This document shows, piece after piece, positions 31,301-42,085 of a stretch of 64,000 nt of DNA. Source of the stretch: Staphylotrichum longicolle (taxonomy: Eukaryota > Ascomycota > Sordariomycetes > Sordariales > Chaetomiaceae); the NCBI GenBank assembly GCA_019096155.1, contig JAHCVI010000001.1, positions 13,045,243 to 13,109,242 of the forward strand. Direction: 5' to 3'. The notes under the pieces are model-generated. The model was not told the DNA's origin, did not search any database, and was given only the letters and a program-made list of their open reading frames with translations. Positions within the stretch are counted from its first letter, which is position 1. Each line of letters opens with the position of its first letter. Position numbers and translations under genes: made by a program.

Positions 31301-32976
31301 AAGTCGTGGTTCGACAAACCCAACCACTCGCCCATCCGCATCACACAATGCCTCGACCGCAATGCCGAGGAAATGCGCACATTGGTCGGCATGTTTGTGC
31401 CCATTCTTTTGACCGTCATTACCATGATCTCGGCCTCGCTCATCTGGGCGCTGGTTATCCGCTGGGATCTCACCCTCGTGACGCTCGCAGGACTGCCCGT
31501 GGCTATCGCGGCTGCGCGCGCCAACTCCCTTGTGAGTGATAAATGGGAAGCCCTTTGCGACGAAGCTGCTGCCTCGACGAACGTCATCTTCAGCGAAACC
31601 TTGTCCAACATCAAAGTCGTGCGCGCCTTGACACTGGAGCGCTACTTCTCTGACAAGCACAACCGCTCTGCTCTCGCCACCTACCGGCTGGGACTGAAGC
31701 GCGCCGGTTTCGTCGGTCTCTTTTACGGCCTGCACCAGTCCATCGTTTACTTCCTCACTGCTCTTGTTTTCTTCTACGGTGCCAAGATTCTCAGCGAGGG
31801 ACTCACCAGCGTGACGGACGTCATCAGGGTCATCAACCTGCTGCTCTTCTCACTCGGGACGTCGGTCGCCATGCTCGGGAACGTCCCACAGATCGCCGCG
31901 GCCAAGACGACTGCCGTGCAGATGCTCTACTATGCGAACCTGTCTCACACAGCGAGCCATGAGGCCCAAGGCGAGAAACGGCTCCTCACGCCCCTGCCGG
32001 TCCGCATGACCAACCTGCGGTTCGCGTACCCAGGCGCCCCGCAGACCCAAGTCCTGCGCAACATCAATCTGCAACTTGACACGGGAACTTGCACCGCCAT
32101 CGTAGGCGCCTCGGGCTGCGGCAAATCCACCATCGCCAGCCTTCTTCTCCGGCTCTACGACCCCCTCCCAACCAACAACACCAACCCTTTCCCTCCATCC
32201 AAACCATCCATCCACCCGATCCTCGAATCCCCCACCATCTCCAGCCCGTCCCTCCAGTCCTCCTTCTTCCCAGACTCTTCTCCACCCCCCCTAACGTACG
32301 CCACCCACCCGGCCTCCACCCTGCACACCCCCTCCCTGCGCAGCCACATCGCGTACGTCCCGCAGACCCCGTTCCTCTTCCCCGCCACCGTCCGCGCCAA
32401 CCTCACCTACGGGCTGCACGACGCCTCCCCGCTCCGGTCGCACGCCAACGTCGCCCTCGCCGCGCGCCAGGCCGACATCCACGACTTTGTCGTCTCCCTG
32501 CCGCAGGGGTACGACACGCCCCTCGGCGAGGGCGGGGTGGCCGTGTCCGGGGGCCAGGCGCAGCGGCTGTGCATCGCGCGCGCGCTGGCGCATCGGCCCA
32601 AGCTGCTGGTGCTGGACGAGCCGACGAGTGCGCTGGATGCGGCGGCGGGGCGCGAGGTGAGGAGGGTTGTGCAGGGTTGATTGGAGTTCAGAGCGGGGGA
32701 GGGGAAGGGGTATGGCGGTTGTGGTGGTGCATAGTAAAGAAATGATGAGGGTCGCGGATCGGGTGGTGATGGTTGAGGGGGGTGGTGGTTGAGGAAGGGG
32801 GCTATGAGGAATTGGTGGGGAGGGGAGGGAAGTTTGCGGGGTTGGTGGGAGGTGGGGGTTGGAATGGAGGTGGGATTGGGAAGAGACGGGGTGAAAGGGA
32901 GGGGATGATGAAGAGGTCGAGGGAGCAAGCGTTGAGACGTTTGGAGGGTGATGGTTTGGAGGCAAAGGAGAAGTGA
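28390..32976 (+). CDS. STE6-like ABC transporter (ABCB full transporter, mating-pheromone exporter type), frame-broken
   Basis: Layout is TMD1-NBD1-linker-TMD2-NBD2. Start ATG 28390 is followed by a Thr/Pro-rich N-terminus and the first membrane segments (HIPLLALSLLTSAVVAAG). Introns lie at about 28946-29046 and 29709-29761. NBD1 has Walker A GKSGSGKST, signature LSGGQKQR, Walker B VLILDE and H-loop ITH; the linker is acidic/Ser-rich (SSSASSSDDDSDSE). NBD2 has GASGCGKST, the Q-loop IAYVPQTPF, signature VSGGQAQR and LLVLDEP. Full-length fungal ABCB proteins with this order export the farnesylated a-factor-type pheromone at the plasma membrane. Oddities: the intron 1 junction phase does not fit, one extra T near 29108-29111 shifts frame, and after 32680 the expected end (VVVVHSKEMMRVADRVVM, then VVVEEGGYEELVGRGGKF) lies in two further frames, in G-rich runs. 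Either a recent pseudogene or assembly errors. Confidence 0.8.
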
Positions 32977-33160
32977 GTAACCAGGGGATTCCTTTGGTTC
33001 TCCTCGGTCTCTTTTCTTTGCTTTGTTGTACATGCTTCAAGACAGATATTTACAAGACAAGCCAGCCGGTCTGGCGTTGCATCCAAGACACTAGGTACTG
33101 TCGCCCTCGGCCAATCTGCGTGTTGTTAGCGCCTGAAACAGCCAAGACTCAAGTAAACAC

Positions 33161-34160
33161 TCACCCCTCCCATATCGGGCCGCCCGGGATTTTGTAATCC
33201 TACAGCAGTCAGCACATTGCCATCCATCAAACCGCAGTCCCTCAACTCACCGTCCTGTTCGCATTCTCGTCCGAGTAGATATCAATGTTGATTGATGGAT
33301 CTGCTCCCAATCAGCCCCAGCCGCATGCCACCTCTCAACCCACCCATCAAACTCACCATCCGCTTTATACCCCCCGGGAAACCTCACCAACCACTCCTCC
33401 GGCACCTCCAGCTCCCGCCCCCGTCACATTCAGATGCGCGCACTCCGGGTAAAACTGCGGCCTGCCACCCACGTGAATCGACAAGATCTCATGCCGTATT
33501 ATATACAACCCGCTCCGCAACCCCTCGGCACCCGCACCGGCCACAGCGCCGGGCTCCCGTCCACCGCTGGAACCACTTCTGGTACCACATGCCCTCGACC
33601 AGATCCCCCTCCAGCAGCCCGGCCTCCCAGATCTTGAACCACCCGGCGCGTTCACATCCTCGTCCCGGCAGTCGGTGGCGCAGCGCGCGAGCCAGACGGT
33701 CATGGGCCCCACGGGGTGCAGCCAGTACCAGTAGACGGCGGTGATGTTGTCGCCGCGCGGATGGGGATGTAGGAGGGGGCGGGACACCGGGACGTTGCAG
33801 GCGAGGCCAGGGTCGGAGACGGAGAAGATGGGGTCGATGGAGGCCCACTGGCGCTGGATCATCCAGGGCTGGTTGAGCTGGTCGGGCGGGGTGGAGGGGT
33901 CGTAGCTGTGGGGTGAGGGTTCTGATGGTTAGTTTGGGTTTCCCCTAGCCTGTCTAGAAGTGTGGGTTGGGGAATGGGAGTTGGGGCTGGCTGGGCGAGC
34001 ATGGCATGGCAAGAGCGTGCCGGGTTATCCGTTGTGAATCTGACGTGATGTATACGCACCCTCGGTACCAGGTCTCGCCTACGGTGTAGTTGGCGAGGCC
34101 GCCGTGGGCGAGGGCGAGCTGGGTGAGGAGGGCCAAGCCCGCCAAGAGAAAGAGGGCCAT
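33161..34160 (-). CDS. AA9 lytic polysaccharide monooxygenase, frame-broken
   Basis: Secreted copper enzyme that oxidatively cleaves cellulose or related glucans. Signal peptide MALFLLAGLALLTQLALA is followed directly by His (HGGLANYTVGETWYRG), the N-terminal copper ligand. Intron 1 lies at about 33912-34065. Exon 2 continues YDPSTPPDQLNQPWMIQRQW, then YWYWLHPVGPMTVWLARC with the second His ligand, then (other frame) WFKIWEAGLLEGDL and (original frame) LYIIRHEILSIHVG and FYPECAHLNVTG with the axial Tyr. The end, ELEVPEEWLVRFPGGYKADG, then INIDIYSDENANRT and DYKIPGGPIWEG to TGA 33161, needs two small introns and another frame. All three copper-brace residues are visible and no CBM follows. At least three frame changes (near 33640, 33540 and 33410) are needed; see the finding on indels. 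It faces the CE15 gene across a shared upstream region. Confidence 0.85.
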
Positions 34161-34262
34161 GGTTAGATGCTGGAAGGAGCTCGGCGCAGGCTTGGAGGTG
34201 GCATTCTGGGTGAGCAAAAGTATATCTGGGCGGAGGGATGCAGCTTGGCTGCGGCGGCCGTT

Positions 34263-34395
34263 ACGACTAGCCGGGCATTCTATGCCCGTGCTAAAGCTGG
34301 ATGGGTGTCAGTCTGTTCCGTGTAAGGGGATTGCGGGGAATGGGGCACGGTGAGAGGCACGACTTCTTCCACTTTGCGGTCCGTAACGACTAGCC
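34263..34395 (-). promoter_or_regulatory. two copies of acgactagcc upstream of AA9 (GGCTAG on coding strand)
   Basis: ACGACTAGCC occurs at 34263-34272 and 34386-34395, both preceded by g-t-t/a-a and 103 and 226 bp upstream of the AA9 start. Read on the AA9 strand each gives GGCTAG, a match to the GGCTAR site bound by the xylanase regulator XlnR/XYR1. Two longer-than-core copies make chance less likely; binding is inferred. Confidence 0.5.
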
Positions 34396-35919
34396 CTGGG
34401 TCTGCGAGGCATCAACACACACACGGCAGCTGCAGGTGCGTGGGCCCTTTGGGAATGGGCGCATTCCCCGCATAGCAATCTCGACATAGACACGCTGATG
34501 ACGAACCAGGGTGTAGCTATATTGGCGGTTATATCAAATCGCTGTTGCCCGGGTCTCCGGTCTAGTACCCAGCACGCAGGTGGCAACGTACGATGGACCT
34601 TTGAGAAGCCCTGGGCGCCGCCATGTGTGAACATTCGGCGCTGGAGAACCGCCCCTGAGAAGTCACAGGGCGCTGGAACTAAGGAACTTGACGTCTGGAT
34701 GCCAAGCACGGGGTACATTGAGCAGACGGGGCACTGCTTTTCCCAGGTGACATTTGACAGCAAAGGACCCTGTCGGCCACCCGTGCAGCATGCCGGCATA
34801 TCAAGCGCCCCAAGCCGTCGATCTGGGGTACCAACTTGGCAGAGAACTCTCCGACGTGGGATGCGAGGCTTTTGCCGTGAGCTCGATGCTACCTCGGATC
34901 TGTGAGATCCTTGGCAGGAACATGTCGATCGAGAACCTTTCCTGACGTTTTCCGCGGATTATGAGAGGCTAGCGCGTGAAATGCGAGCCCAGGACCCTAC
35001 CTCAATGGCTTAGAAGGTGATGTTTTGGTGACTGCTTATCACCCCCAACATTCAAATTCCAATGGGCAGAGCGCCATCGACTCATCGAGGGAATGGCATC
35101 TCGAGACGGGGGAGCGTTTGGAGATTCCCACCTGGTCCTAAATGCACTTTTTGACATCATCAGATGAGGGTTGCAGTGCAATATCCATGCTGGCATAGTT
35201 TTCCCACCTATGAGCGTCCAGGGACCAAGAAAAGCGAAGGAAACGGAACGCGGAGAGAATAACGATAGAAGAACCTTCTTAAGCGCCCCGCCCCGCACGG
35301 GCTGGCCGCAGTCCGGGTCCGGGGGTGCCGTGGCTGCATTCGGCAGTCTCCAGTCGGCCGTGCCAATCGGGGGCCGAAGTAGGGTCCGACAGAATAGGGG
35401 CCGTGTTTGATCAGCGATGGGCCGGCAAATACCCATATTACCCGAATCTGCCCCCAATCTTGCCCTGGCATCACACGGGCTTGGGGGGACGCTTAGGGCG
35501 CTGATCATCCAAAGTGCCAAGGTAGGGCTCCCGGTGCTGCCTTTTCAGCCGCCGCCGTCTGCCTCTTCGCTCGACAGTTGAGCACAAACATTGGTTTGGC
35601 CCGACAACCAACCACGGCCGTGGCCACCCGGCCTAGGGGACAAACACGGCTTCCATGCCCGGTTCCAACGACGTAGCTCGGAGGCGAGAGGGTGCGGGGA
35701 ACGTTCCCTCCGCCGCAATATCCAGAGGCTGCAAGGCGTCTTCGCCTCCGACCCGCGGGCGGTGGCAGAGAAACCAGGGCGCTGGCTATTGTCGACTGCT
35801 CAATATGTCCTCGATCCACGATTAATCTCGGCCGGAAAACAGCCACGCGGCCGGGAGATGTGGGCAGCGCCAGGCACACGGGCGGCCGTGGCGTCCCCCG
35901 CTTCGGGACGGTGCGCCTC

Positions 35920-35925
35920 TATAAA
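35920..35925 (+). promoter_or_regulatory. TATA box of CE15 gene
   Basis: TATAAA, 108 bp before the ATG at 36033, in an otherwise GC-rich context; distance suits a fungal core promoter. Confidence 0.6.
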
Positions 35926-36032
35926 GACGGGATGGGGAGATCGACATCAAGACACCAGGGGACATCTCGTCCGTCGCGTCCAACTCCCGCGTTCTCAAAC
36001 AAGGTCTCCCAACTCTCCACGGAAATCCCAAC

Positions 36033-37226
36033 ATGGTCCATCTGGCTTCAGCCCTCCTGGTGGCCGGCGCGGCGTTCGCCGTGGCCGCGCCCGCGAGCGA
36101 GATCTTCGAGCGTCAGGCGACGTGCTCGACCAGCAACAGCTACCCGACGGTCAACTCGGCCAAGCTCCCCGACCCGTTCACGACGTCGTCGGGCGTCAAG
36201 GTGACGACCAAGGCCGACTTTGAGTGCCGGCGGGCCGAGATCAGCAAGATCATGCAGCAGTACGAGCTCGGCACGTACCCGCCGCCGCCGGACAAGGTCG
36301 AGGCGTCGATGAGCGGCAGCGGCATCACGGTCAAGGTGACGGTGGGCAGCAAGTCCATCTCCTTCTCGGCCTCGATCAAGAAGCCGTCCGGCAGCGGCCC
36401 CTTCCCGGCCATCATCGGCATCGGCGGCTCGTCGATCCCGATCCCCAGCAACGTGGCCACCATCACGTTCGGCAACGACGAGTTCGGCGCGCAGTCCGGC
36501 AGCGGCTCGCGCGGCCGCGGCAAGTTCTACGACCTGTTCGGCAGCGGCCACTCGGCCGGCTCGCTCACCGCGTGGGCGTGGGGTGTGGACCGGCTGATCG
36601 ACGGCCTGGAGCAGGTCGGCGCGGCGTCGGGCATCGACACCAAGCGGCTCGGCGTGACGGGCTGCTCGCGCAACGGCAAGGGCGCCTTCATCACGGGCGC
36701 GCTCGTCAGCCGCATCGCGCTCACCATCCCGCAGGAGTCGGGCCGGGGCGGCGCGGCGTGCTGGCGCATCAGCGACCAGCAAAAGTCGTCGGGTGCCAAC
36801 ATCCAGACGGCGGGCCAGATCATCGGCGAGAACCCGTGGTTCTCCAAGAACTTCGACCCCTACGTCAAGTCGATCCCGACGATCCCGCAGGACCACCACT
36901 TCCTGGCGGCGCTGATCGTGCCGCGCGGGCTGATCGTGTTCGAGAACAACATCGACTGGCTCGGCCCCGTGTCGACGACGGGCTGCATGAAGGCCGGGCG
37001 GGCCATCTACAAGAGCTACGGCGTGCCCAACAACATGGGCTTCTCGCTCGTCGGCGGGCACAACCACTGCCAGTTCCCGAGCAGCCAGCAGTCCGAGCTC
37101 ACCAGCTACATCAACTACTTCCTGCTCAACAGCGGCACCGCCCCGGGCGCCGTCGAGCGCAGCGATGTCACGGTCGACGCCGCCAGCTGGGCGCCGTGGG
37201 CCGCCAGCGCCCCGACCCTGTCGTAA
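36033..37226 (+). CDS. 4-O-methyl-glucuronoyl methylesterase, CE15
   Basis: Intron-free, 397 residues. It hydrolyses the ester linking lignin alcohols to the 4-O-methylglucuronic acid side chains of glucuronoxylan, outside the cell. Signal peptide MVHLASALLVAGAAFAVAAP (about 1-20), then a mature serine-hydrolase domain with no CBM. The family signature GCSRNGKGAF carries the nucleophile Ser212. Glu235 in the IPQESG stretch and His345 in GGHNHCQF complete the expected triad, with spacing equal to that of the characterised Thermothelomyces StGE2 shifted by one residue. Cysteines at 31, 65, 211, 243, 318 and 346 fit the three disulfides known in the family. The whole sequence strongly resembles StGE2 and is the best taxonomic hint in the window. 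Neighbour AA9 is divergent; joint induction on plant cell wall is likely. Confidence 0.95.
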   Translation: MVHLASALLVAGAAFAVAAPASEIFERQATCSTSNSYPTVNSAKLPDPFTTSSGVKVTTKADFECRRAEISKIMQQYELGTYPPPPDKVEASMSGSGITVKVTVGSKSISFSASIKKPSGSGPFPAIIGIGGSSIPIPSNVATITFGNDEFGAQSGSGSRGRGKFYDLFGSGHSAGSLTAWAWGVDRLIDGLEQVGAASGIDTKRLGVTGCSRNGKGAFITGALVSRIALTIPQESGRGGAACWRISDQQKSSGANIQTAGQIIGENPWFSKNFDPYVKSIPTIPQDHHFLAALIVPRGLIVFENNIDWLGPVSTTGCMKAGRAIYKSYGVPNNMGFSLVGGHNHCQFPSSQQSELTSYINYFLLNSGTAPGAVERSDVTVDAASWAPWAASAPTLS

Positions 37227-38674
37227 GAACCTGCATGCAGTCTTGGCTGGGGGTCGTTGACTGGAAAAGGGGATGGTTGTGTGGGTCTCATGTTGATGTG
37301 ATAGCTCCCGTCGTCGTCGTGTCGGTGGGGAAGTCATGGTTGAAATGACTCTTGTTGGGGGTGGTGCCAAAGTATCCTGTAAATATGGCAAAACATAGCA
37401 ATGTCTCTTTTTTCCCTTGATGCAAGGATCGTTCAGCTTTCTCTTGTTGAGTGCTCCTGACGAGTTTCCCCGTCGAGTGTCCCTATCGAGTGTCCGTCTC
37501 AAGTGCCGTCCAAGGCATCCCGGTGCCGGACCCATTGTCGCGACTGCATTTTCCTGACAGTGAGGTAATGACTCAAACTTCTTCAGCTGGGCATCGGCAA
37601 TGCTACCTCGTTTAGCTTGTGCGCGCCCTTTGCGGCCTGCATGTGTGGTTGATATTGGGTGCACGGAGTTGTTGAGTTGAAGCGCGAAATCGCGAGGCTG
37701 AAGATTTGTAAGGCTCGAGGAGGAACCCCCCTTCCATTGGGCGAGTTGCACAGGGCGGGTCCGGCAATAGTAGGGATTAACTTTCTGGAGTGGGCCTGGC
37801 AATAATCGGGTTTAACTGTGCAGTGTGGGGAAGGGCTGGACCGCAACTCAAGCAACCAAACAGCAGGCGGCCAGCAGCGGCTTCTGACGCCATTTCCACA
37901 CCTTCTGGGCCATTTTCACCAATCACCACCACGGGGCTCACTTCTGGCAAGACGGCATGCTTTGCACCTCCGAGAACCCGCATCTTATCTCTGCATGCGC
38001 AGCGGTAGTGCATGTGTCGTGCATTCCTGGTTCCTCACCGGTCTGCTACGCTCGAGAAGACGATCGTGCCTTGAGTCTTGAATCCGAAAAAAGACCGTCA
38101 TGGAGATCCGGGTCCGGTGCCGAGGAGATTGGCCGTGCCACTGATGTCAACGCCAACAGCCTCGAGAGACATCCATTGCCGGCCGCGCTGCGGGGCATCA
38201 TGCAGATCTCGCTTTTTCCCCCTAGACTGCCAGTCCACTTGGCACATTAATAACAAGACTGTGCTGGGAAATGCAGATTCTGCGTCTGTTCCCCGCCGCC
38301 TTGGTCCAGCAGATAGCGCCCGAGATGGGCCACATCCCTAGTCCTCCCCTGGTTCTTGTCTCCGTTGGCCCTTCTTGGCTCCATACCGAGCTCCATCAAC
38401 CCCGGATTTAACATGGAAGCGCGCAGTCGATGCGGGGACAGCTGTCGCCGTGTTACAGAACTTAAAGGAGGAAGTCTTCCACGTAGTTCTCTGCTCCTTC
38501 TCTGCGTGGCATGCATTGTCCCCCTACTGGGCCTGGTCGAGCAAGACGCACCGCGTTGCTCCTGCCGTTGATTGAACCGCCCCCTCATTTTTTCGTCCGT
38601 CAGCTCTCGAACCAAGAAGCACGGTCGATACTTGTCCAGACCCGGCAACATACACCGTGGCCGTTGCCAAAAAA
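37227..38674. other. intergenic, no supported gene
   Basis: Contains the CE15 3' region and the MFS promoter. A run of near-repeats gagtgctcctgacgag / cgagtgtccctatcgagtgtccg lies at 37450-37500. Minus-strand frames here continue antisense shadows and carry no domain. Confidence 0.45.
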
Positions 38675-40634
38675 ATGGCCAAGACACGAGATACTCCCCC
38701 TCCGGCCACGAGCCCTTCCGGGGACGGCCCAAACCCGGTCCCGGCCCCGACCCAGGCCCCGACACACCGGTCACCCACCCCGTCGTCGTCTGAGGCCACC
38801 TCTCTTTTCACCATCCCAGACGCCTCCACGGAAATCACCCGTCTCTACCTTACCTTCACCACCCCCCTCCCGACCCCCAATACCACCCTCACACACCACG
38901 GCTCACACCCAACCAAGCCACCCCCTCCACCTCCGGACCTCACCCCCTACACGGACCCGCAGACCTGGCCGGCATCCCGCAAACACCTCCTCCTCACCCT
39001 CTCGTGCATCGCCACCTGGCTCACGGCCTACACCTCGGGCTCCTACTCGCCGCCGCAGCACCTCATCCAGGCCGCGCTGCACCCCACCCCCTCCATCGAG
39101 GCCGTCCTGACAGGGATAACGACCTTCTGCCTGGGCTTCGCCTTCGCGCCCATGGTGCTCGCGCCCCTCTCCGAGATGAACGGGCGGTACCCCGTGTTCG
39201 TCGCCGCGGGCGTCGTCTACGTCGTCTTCCAGGCCGTGTGCGGCGTCGTCGACACGCTCGCGGGCATGCTGGTGGCGCGGTTCCTCGTCGGCGTGGGCGC
39301 GTCCGTCTTCAGCACCATGGTGGGCGGCGTGATTGCGGATATGTGGGATGCCAAGGGGAGGAATACGCCCATGGCGCTGTTTAGCGGGAGCGTGCTGGCG
39401 GGGACCGGGGCGGGCCCGCTGGTGGGCGCGGTCATGGCGCAGAGGATGGCGGAGGGCAGCGGGTGGAAGTGGATATTTTGGCATCAGGTCGTCATGGGCG
39501 GGGTGTTGATGGTGGGGTTGGTGGTGTTCTTTCGAGAGAGCCGCGGGTCGGTGTTGTTGTCGAGGAAGGCCCGGAAGGTGAATCAGTGGTATGAGGAGCT
39601 GGAGAAGGAGGGGTATTTTGGAGTGTGGGAGGGGGGAAGTGCGCAGGCCGGTGGTGCTGATGAGGAAAAGGGGTCGGTGACCGAATACTCCCGGCAGACG
39701 GCCGCAGGGCTGAAACGCATCCGGTGGGTGGTCAAGGAGGACGAGGAGCGGGCGTCCCTCGGCAAGATGATTGCCATTTCGGTCTCGCGGCCCTTCCACC
39801 TGCTCTTCACCGAGCCCGTGGTCTTCTTCTTCTCGCTGTGGGTGTCCTTTGCGTGGGGCATCCTCTACCTCACCTTCGGCTCCATCCCCCTGGTCTTCCA
39901 GCTGGTGTACGGCTGGTCCCTGGAACAAGCAGGCTACATCTTTGTGTCGCTGATCGTCGGCGCCATCCTCGCAACCGCGGTCGGCCTCTGGCAAGAGCGC
40001 ATTCTCTACCACCCGAAATGGGCCAACGAGCCCCTGGAGGCGACCGGAAACACCAGCAGCAGTGACAGCTCCGACGACTCGAGCAACAAGGGCCCGTCCT
40101 CCCCTCGGAAATCCTCGTCTTCCCGATCCGACCGCGTCTGGGCCTTCCTGCGCGGCCACTTCCCGGCCTCGTCTCCTGAGTCCCGCCTCTACTTTACCTG
40201 CCTGACCAGCACCCTCCTCCCGATCGGTCTCTTCATCTTTGGCTTCACAGCCCGCGCCGACACGCACTGGATTGCGCCGGCTATTGGTCTGACGCTGGCC
40301 ACAATGGGCATTCTCTTGATCTATCTGGCTGTCTTCAACTACTTTGCCGACACCTATCACAAGTATGCATCGTCGGCATTGGCTGCGCAGTCTTTTTGCC
40401 GCAATATTCTCGGCGGTGCGTTCCCGCTTGTCACCGGGCCGTTGTTTCTGAACTTGGGTGCGGCTAAGGCCGGGGCTGTCTTGGGGGGCATTGCAGCCGC
40501 GTTGACGGTCGTGCCGTGGGTGTTGGTGTTCTTTGGGGAGAAGATCAGGGCGAGGAGCCCATTTGCTAGCGTAAGTCTGGTCTCCTGCTTGTGACAAGGA
40601 AGTGCACTGACAGTGGAAATAGCAACTCGTCTGA
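38675..40634 (+). CDS. MFS transporter, DHA1 type (drug:H+ antiporter / polyamine transporter-like)
   Basis: Two exons: 38675-40570 and 40623-40634 (52-nt intron; the last exon adds only Gln-Leu-Val and the stop). Start at ATG 38675; upstream in-frame GTG codons are not used. A Pro/Thr/Ser-rich cytoplasmic N-terminus of about 105 residues precedes 12 membrane segments. DHA1 landmarks include APLSEMNGRYPVFVAAG (loop 2-3, motif A-like), VARFLVGVGASVFSTMVGG, ADMWDAKGRNTPMALFSG, and GAGPLVGAVMAQ (motif C region). A long central loop (KGSVTEY...) and another Ser-rich loop before segment 9 (TSSSDSSDDSSNKG) lie in the cytoplasm. It probably exports small toxic compounds or polyamines at the plasma membrane; the substrate cannot be read from sequence. 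Confidence 0.88.
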
Positions 40635-40788
40635 GGTGAGAGGGGATGTAGAGTGGGCAGGTCCCAACCCATGTGTTATACAAGGTACCAGAATTCTATC
40701 TAGATAGCAAGTCCTTCCATATCGCTGAACCGTTGCTGAGCAAAGCCTTGGTGTTTGTTACGCTGCGCCCCGTTCCTTCGTTCTACCC

Positions 40789-42085
40789 TCAATCAACATC
40801 ATCCTCATTCGTCTCCCCGTCTCCATTCAGATCCACCTTTGACAGTTTCCTCCTCGCTTCGCCCAACGCCTCCTCCTCCCGGAAATCCTCCTCGTCCGGC
40901 TCCAGCTCCAGCTCCGGCTCCGGTTCGGGCAACGGTTCTCCCTTCTGCCCCTTGCCGCCTGACGCCTGTGCCAGAGCCTCCAGCGCGGCAGGTTTTAGCG
41001 ACCCGTCTTCGTTGACGTCCTCTGCCAGGTGCAGCGTGAACAGCACGACAAGGTAGACTTGCCCAGTTGAGCGGTTGCGGAGGACGTATCTGAGCTGGTG
41101 TGAGCGCTTGCGGTGCTCTCTGGAGGCATGTGAGAGTAGTCCTTGACTGTGCGCCGACTTGGCCAGAGCAAAAGGTGCGACACCCAATGCAGAGAAAGGG
41201 GTGGTGTCACAGACAACGAAGGGGAACCACGTACCTCAACCCCTGACCATCCCAGTACTTCATGATGGGCAGGTTAAACCCGGGCAACCGCAGCGCAAAC
41301 TCGTTGAAGTCGATGTACGGATTGAAGAAATCCACCCCGTACGTCCTCCCGTACTCCCACGTCCACTTTTCCTTGTTTCCCGCCTTCAACGCCCACTTCA
41401 TCCTCTGCTTGGCATCATCCGGCACGCCCGCCTCTCGCCGCCATGCCAGCCCCTCCTCGTCGCCGCCCTCCTCAAACCACAGCCCGCCCTTTTCCGGGTC
41501 GTCTTCGCCCTCGCCGATGTGCACCGCGTTGAATGAGCTCAGCGCCGGGCCGTACAGGTACGGCATGTCGGCGTACGGATCGCCCTCCAGCCCCGGGTCG
41601 ATCCACCACCTCACGATATTCATGGCAGTCCCAAAGCCGGGCGGCAGGCGGTCGCGGATGGGGTGGTCAAAGTCGTTGCCAAACTGCAGGTCGGTGCCGA
41701 GGACCCCGTTCGGAGCGTCCTTCTCCTCTTCGCTCTCACTCCCCTCTCCCCCATCTCTCTCCCCACCCTTCTCCTCCCCATCACCCTCCTTCCCATCACC
41801 CTCGTCACCCCCCTTCCCCTCGCCCGGCTTCTTCAACCGAAACCGCACCCCGATCGAGTACTGGTCCCCGTTCGCCCTGTGCGGCTCCGTCTCAAAGTAG
41901 GGCGAGCTTCCGGGCGCCCCGCGGGGCAGGCCGCGGTAGTTGCGCACGCGCACGCACACGTCCGCCTCGACCAGGTCGCTGGCGAGGCGCAGCCCGCGCC
42001 CGGGGTCGTTGACGGGCACCTCGGCGTGGGCGGCCACGTCGTACGAGGTGCCGGCGGTGACGCGTATTACGTACTTGTCCGCCAT
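40789..42085 (-). CDS. Duc1/DUF1769-domain protein
   Basis: Two exons: 42085-41235 and 41089-40789, with a 145-nt intron (GTACGT donor, CTCAG acceptor). The protein starts MADKYVIRVTAGTSYDVAAH and contains ADVCVRVRNYRGLP, FGNDFDHPIRDRLPPGFGTA, VRWWIDPGLEGDPYADMPYL, YGVDFFNPYIDFNEFALRLP and LPIMKYWDGQGLRYVLRNR, the ordered landmarks of Pfam DUF1769 (Duc1). The fission-yeast Duc1 protein is a cortical, phosphoinositide-associated factor; otherwise the family is uncharacterised. Inserted between conserved blocks is a Lys/Glu/Gly-rich stretch (about 85-125). The C-terminus is acidic and ends in a DLNGDGETNEDD EF-hand-like loop. The upstream leader carries a six-unit 10-bp repeat. Confidence 0.8.

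Larger units (their letters stand above)
34161..36032. other. divergent upstream region between AA9 and CE15 genes
   Basis: 1.87 kb without a supported gene; ORFs at 34308-34799 and 35505-35879 lack domains. It contains repeated GGCTAG-bearing motifs on the AA9 side (34263-34395) and a TATA box on the CE15 side (35920). A shared control region for two biomass-degrading enzymes is plausible. Confidence 0.5.

Noticed and set aside
34308..34799. 163-codon minus-strand ORF upstream of AA9
   Set aside because: No recognisable motif and composition not protein-like; kept as intergenic.
36224..37348. 374-codon plus-strand ORF
   Set aside because: Frame-shifted shadow inside the CE15 gene.
36048..37802. 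584-codon minus-strand ORF
   Set aside because: Antisense shadow of the CE15 gene caused by strong GC third-position bias; Arg/Ala-rich, no domain.
38903..40672. 589-codon minus-strand ORF
   Set aside because: Antisense shadow of the MFS transporter; composition is Arg/His/Gly-rich without family features.
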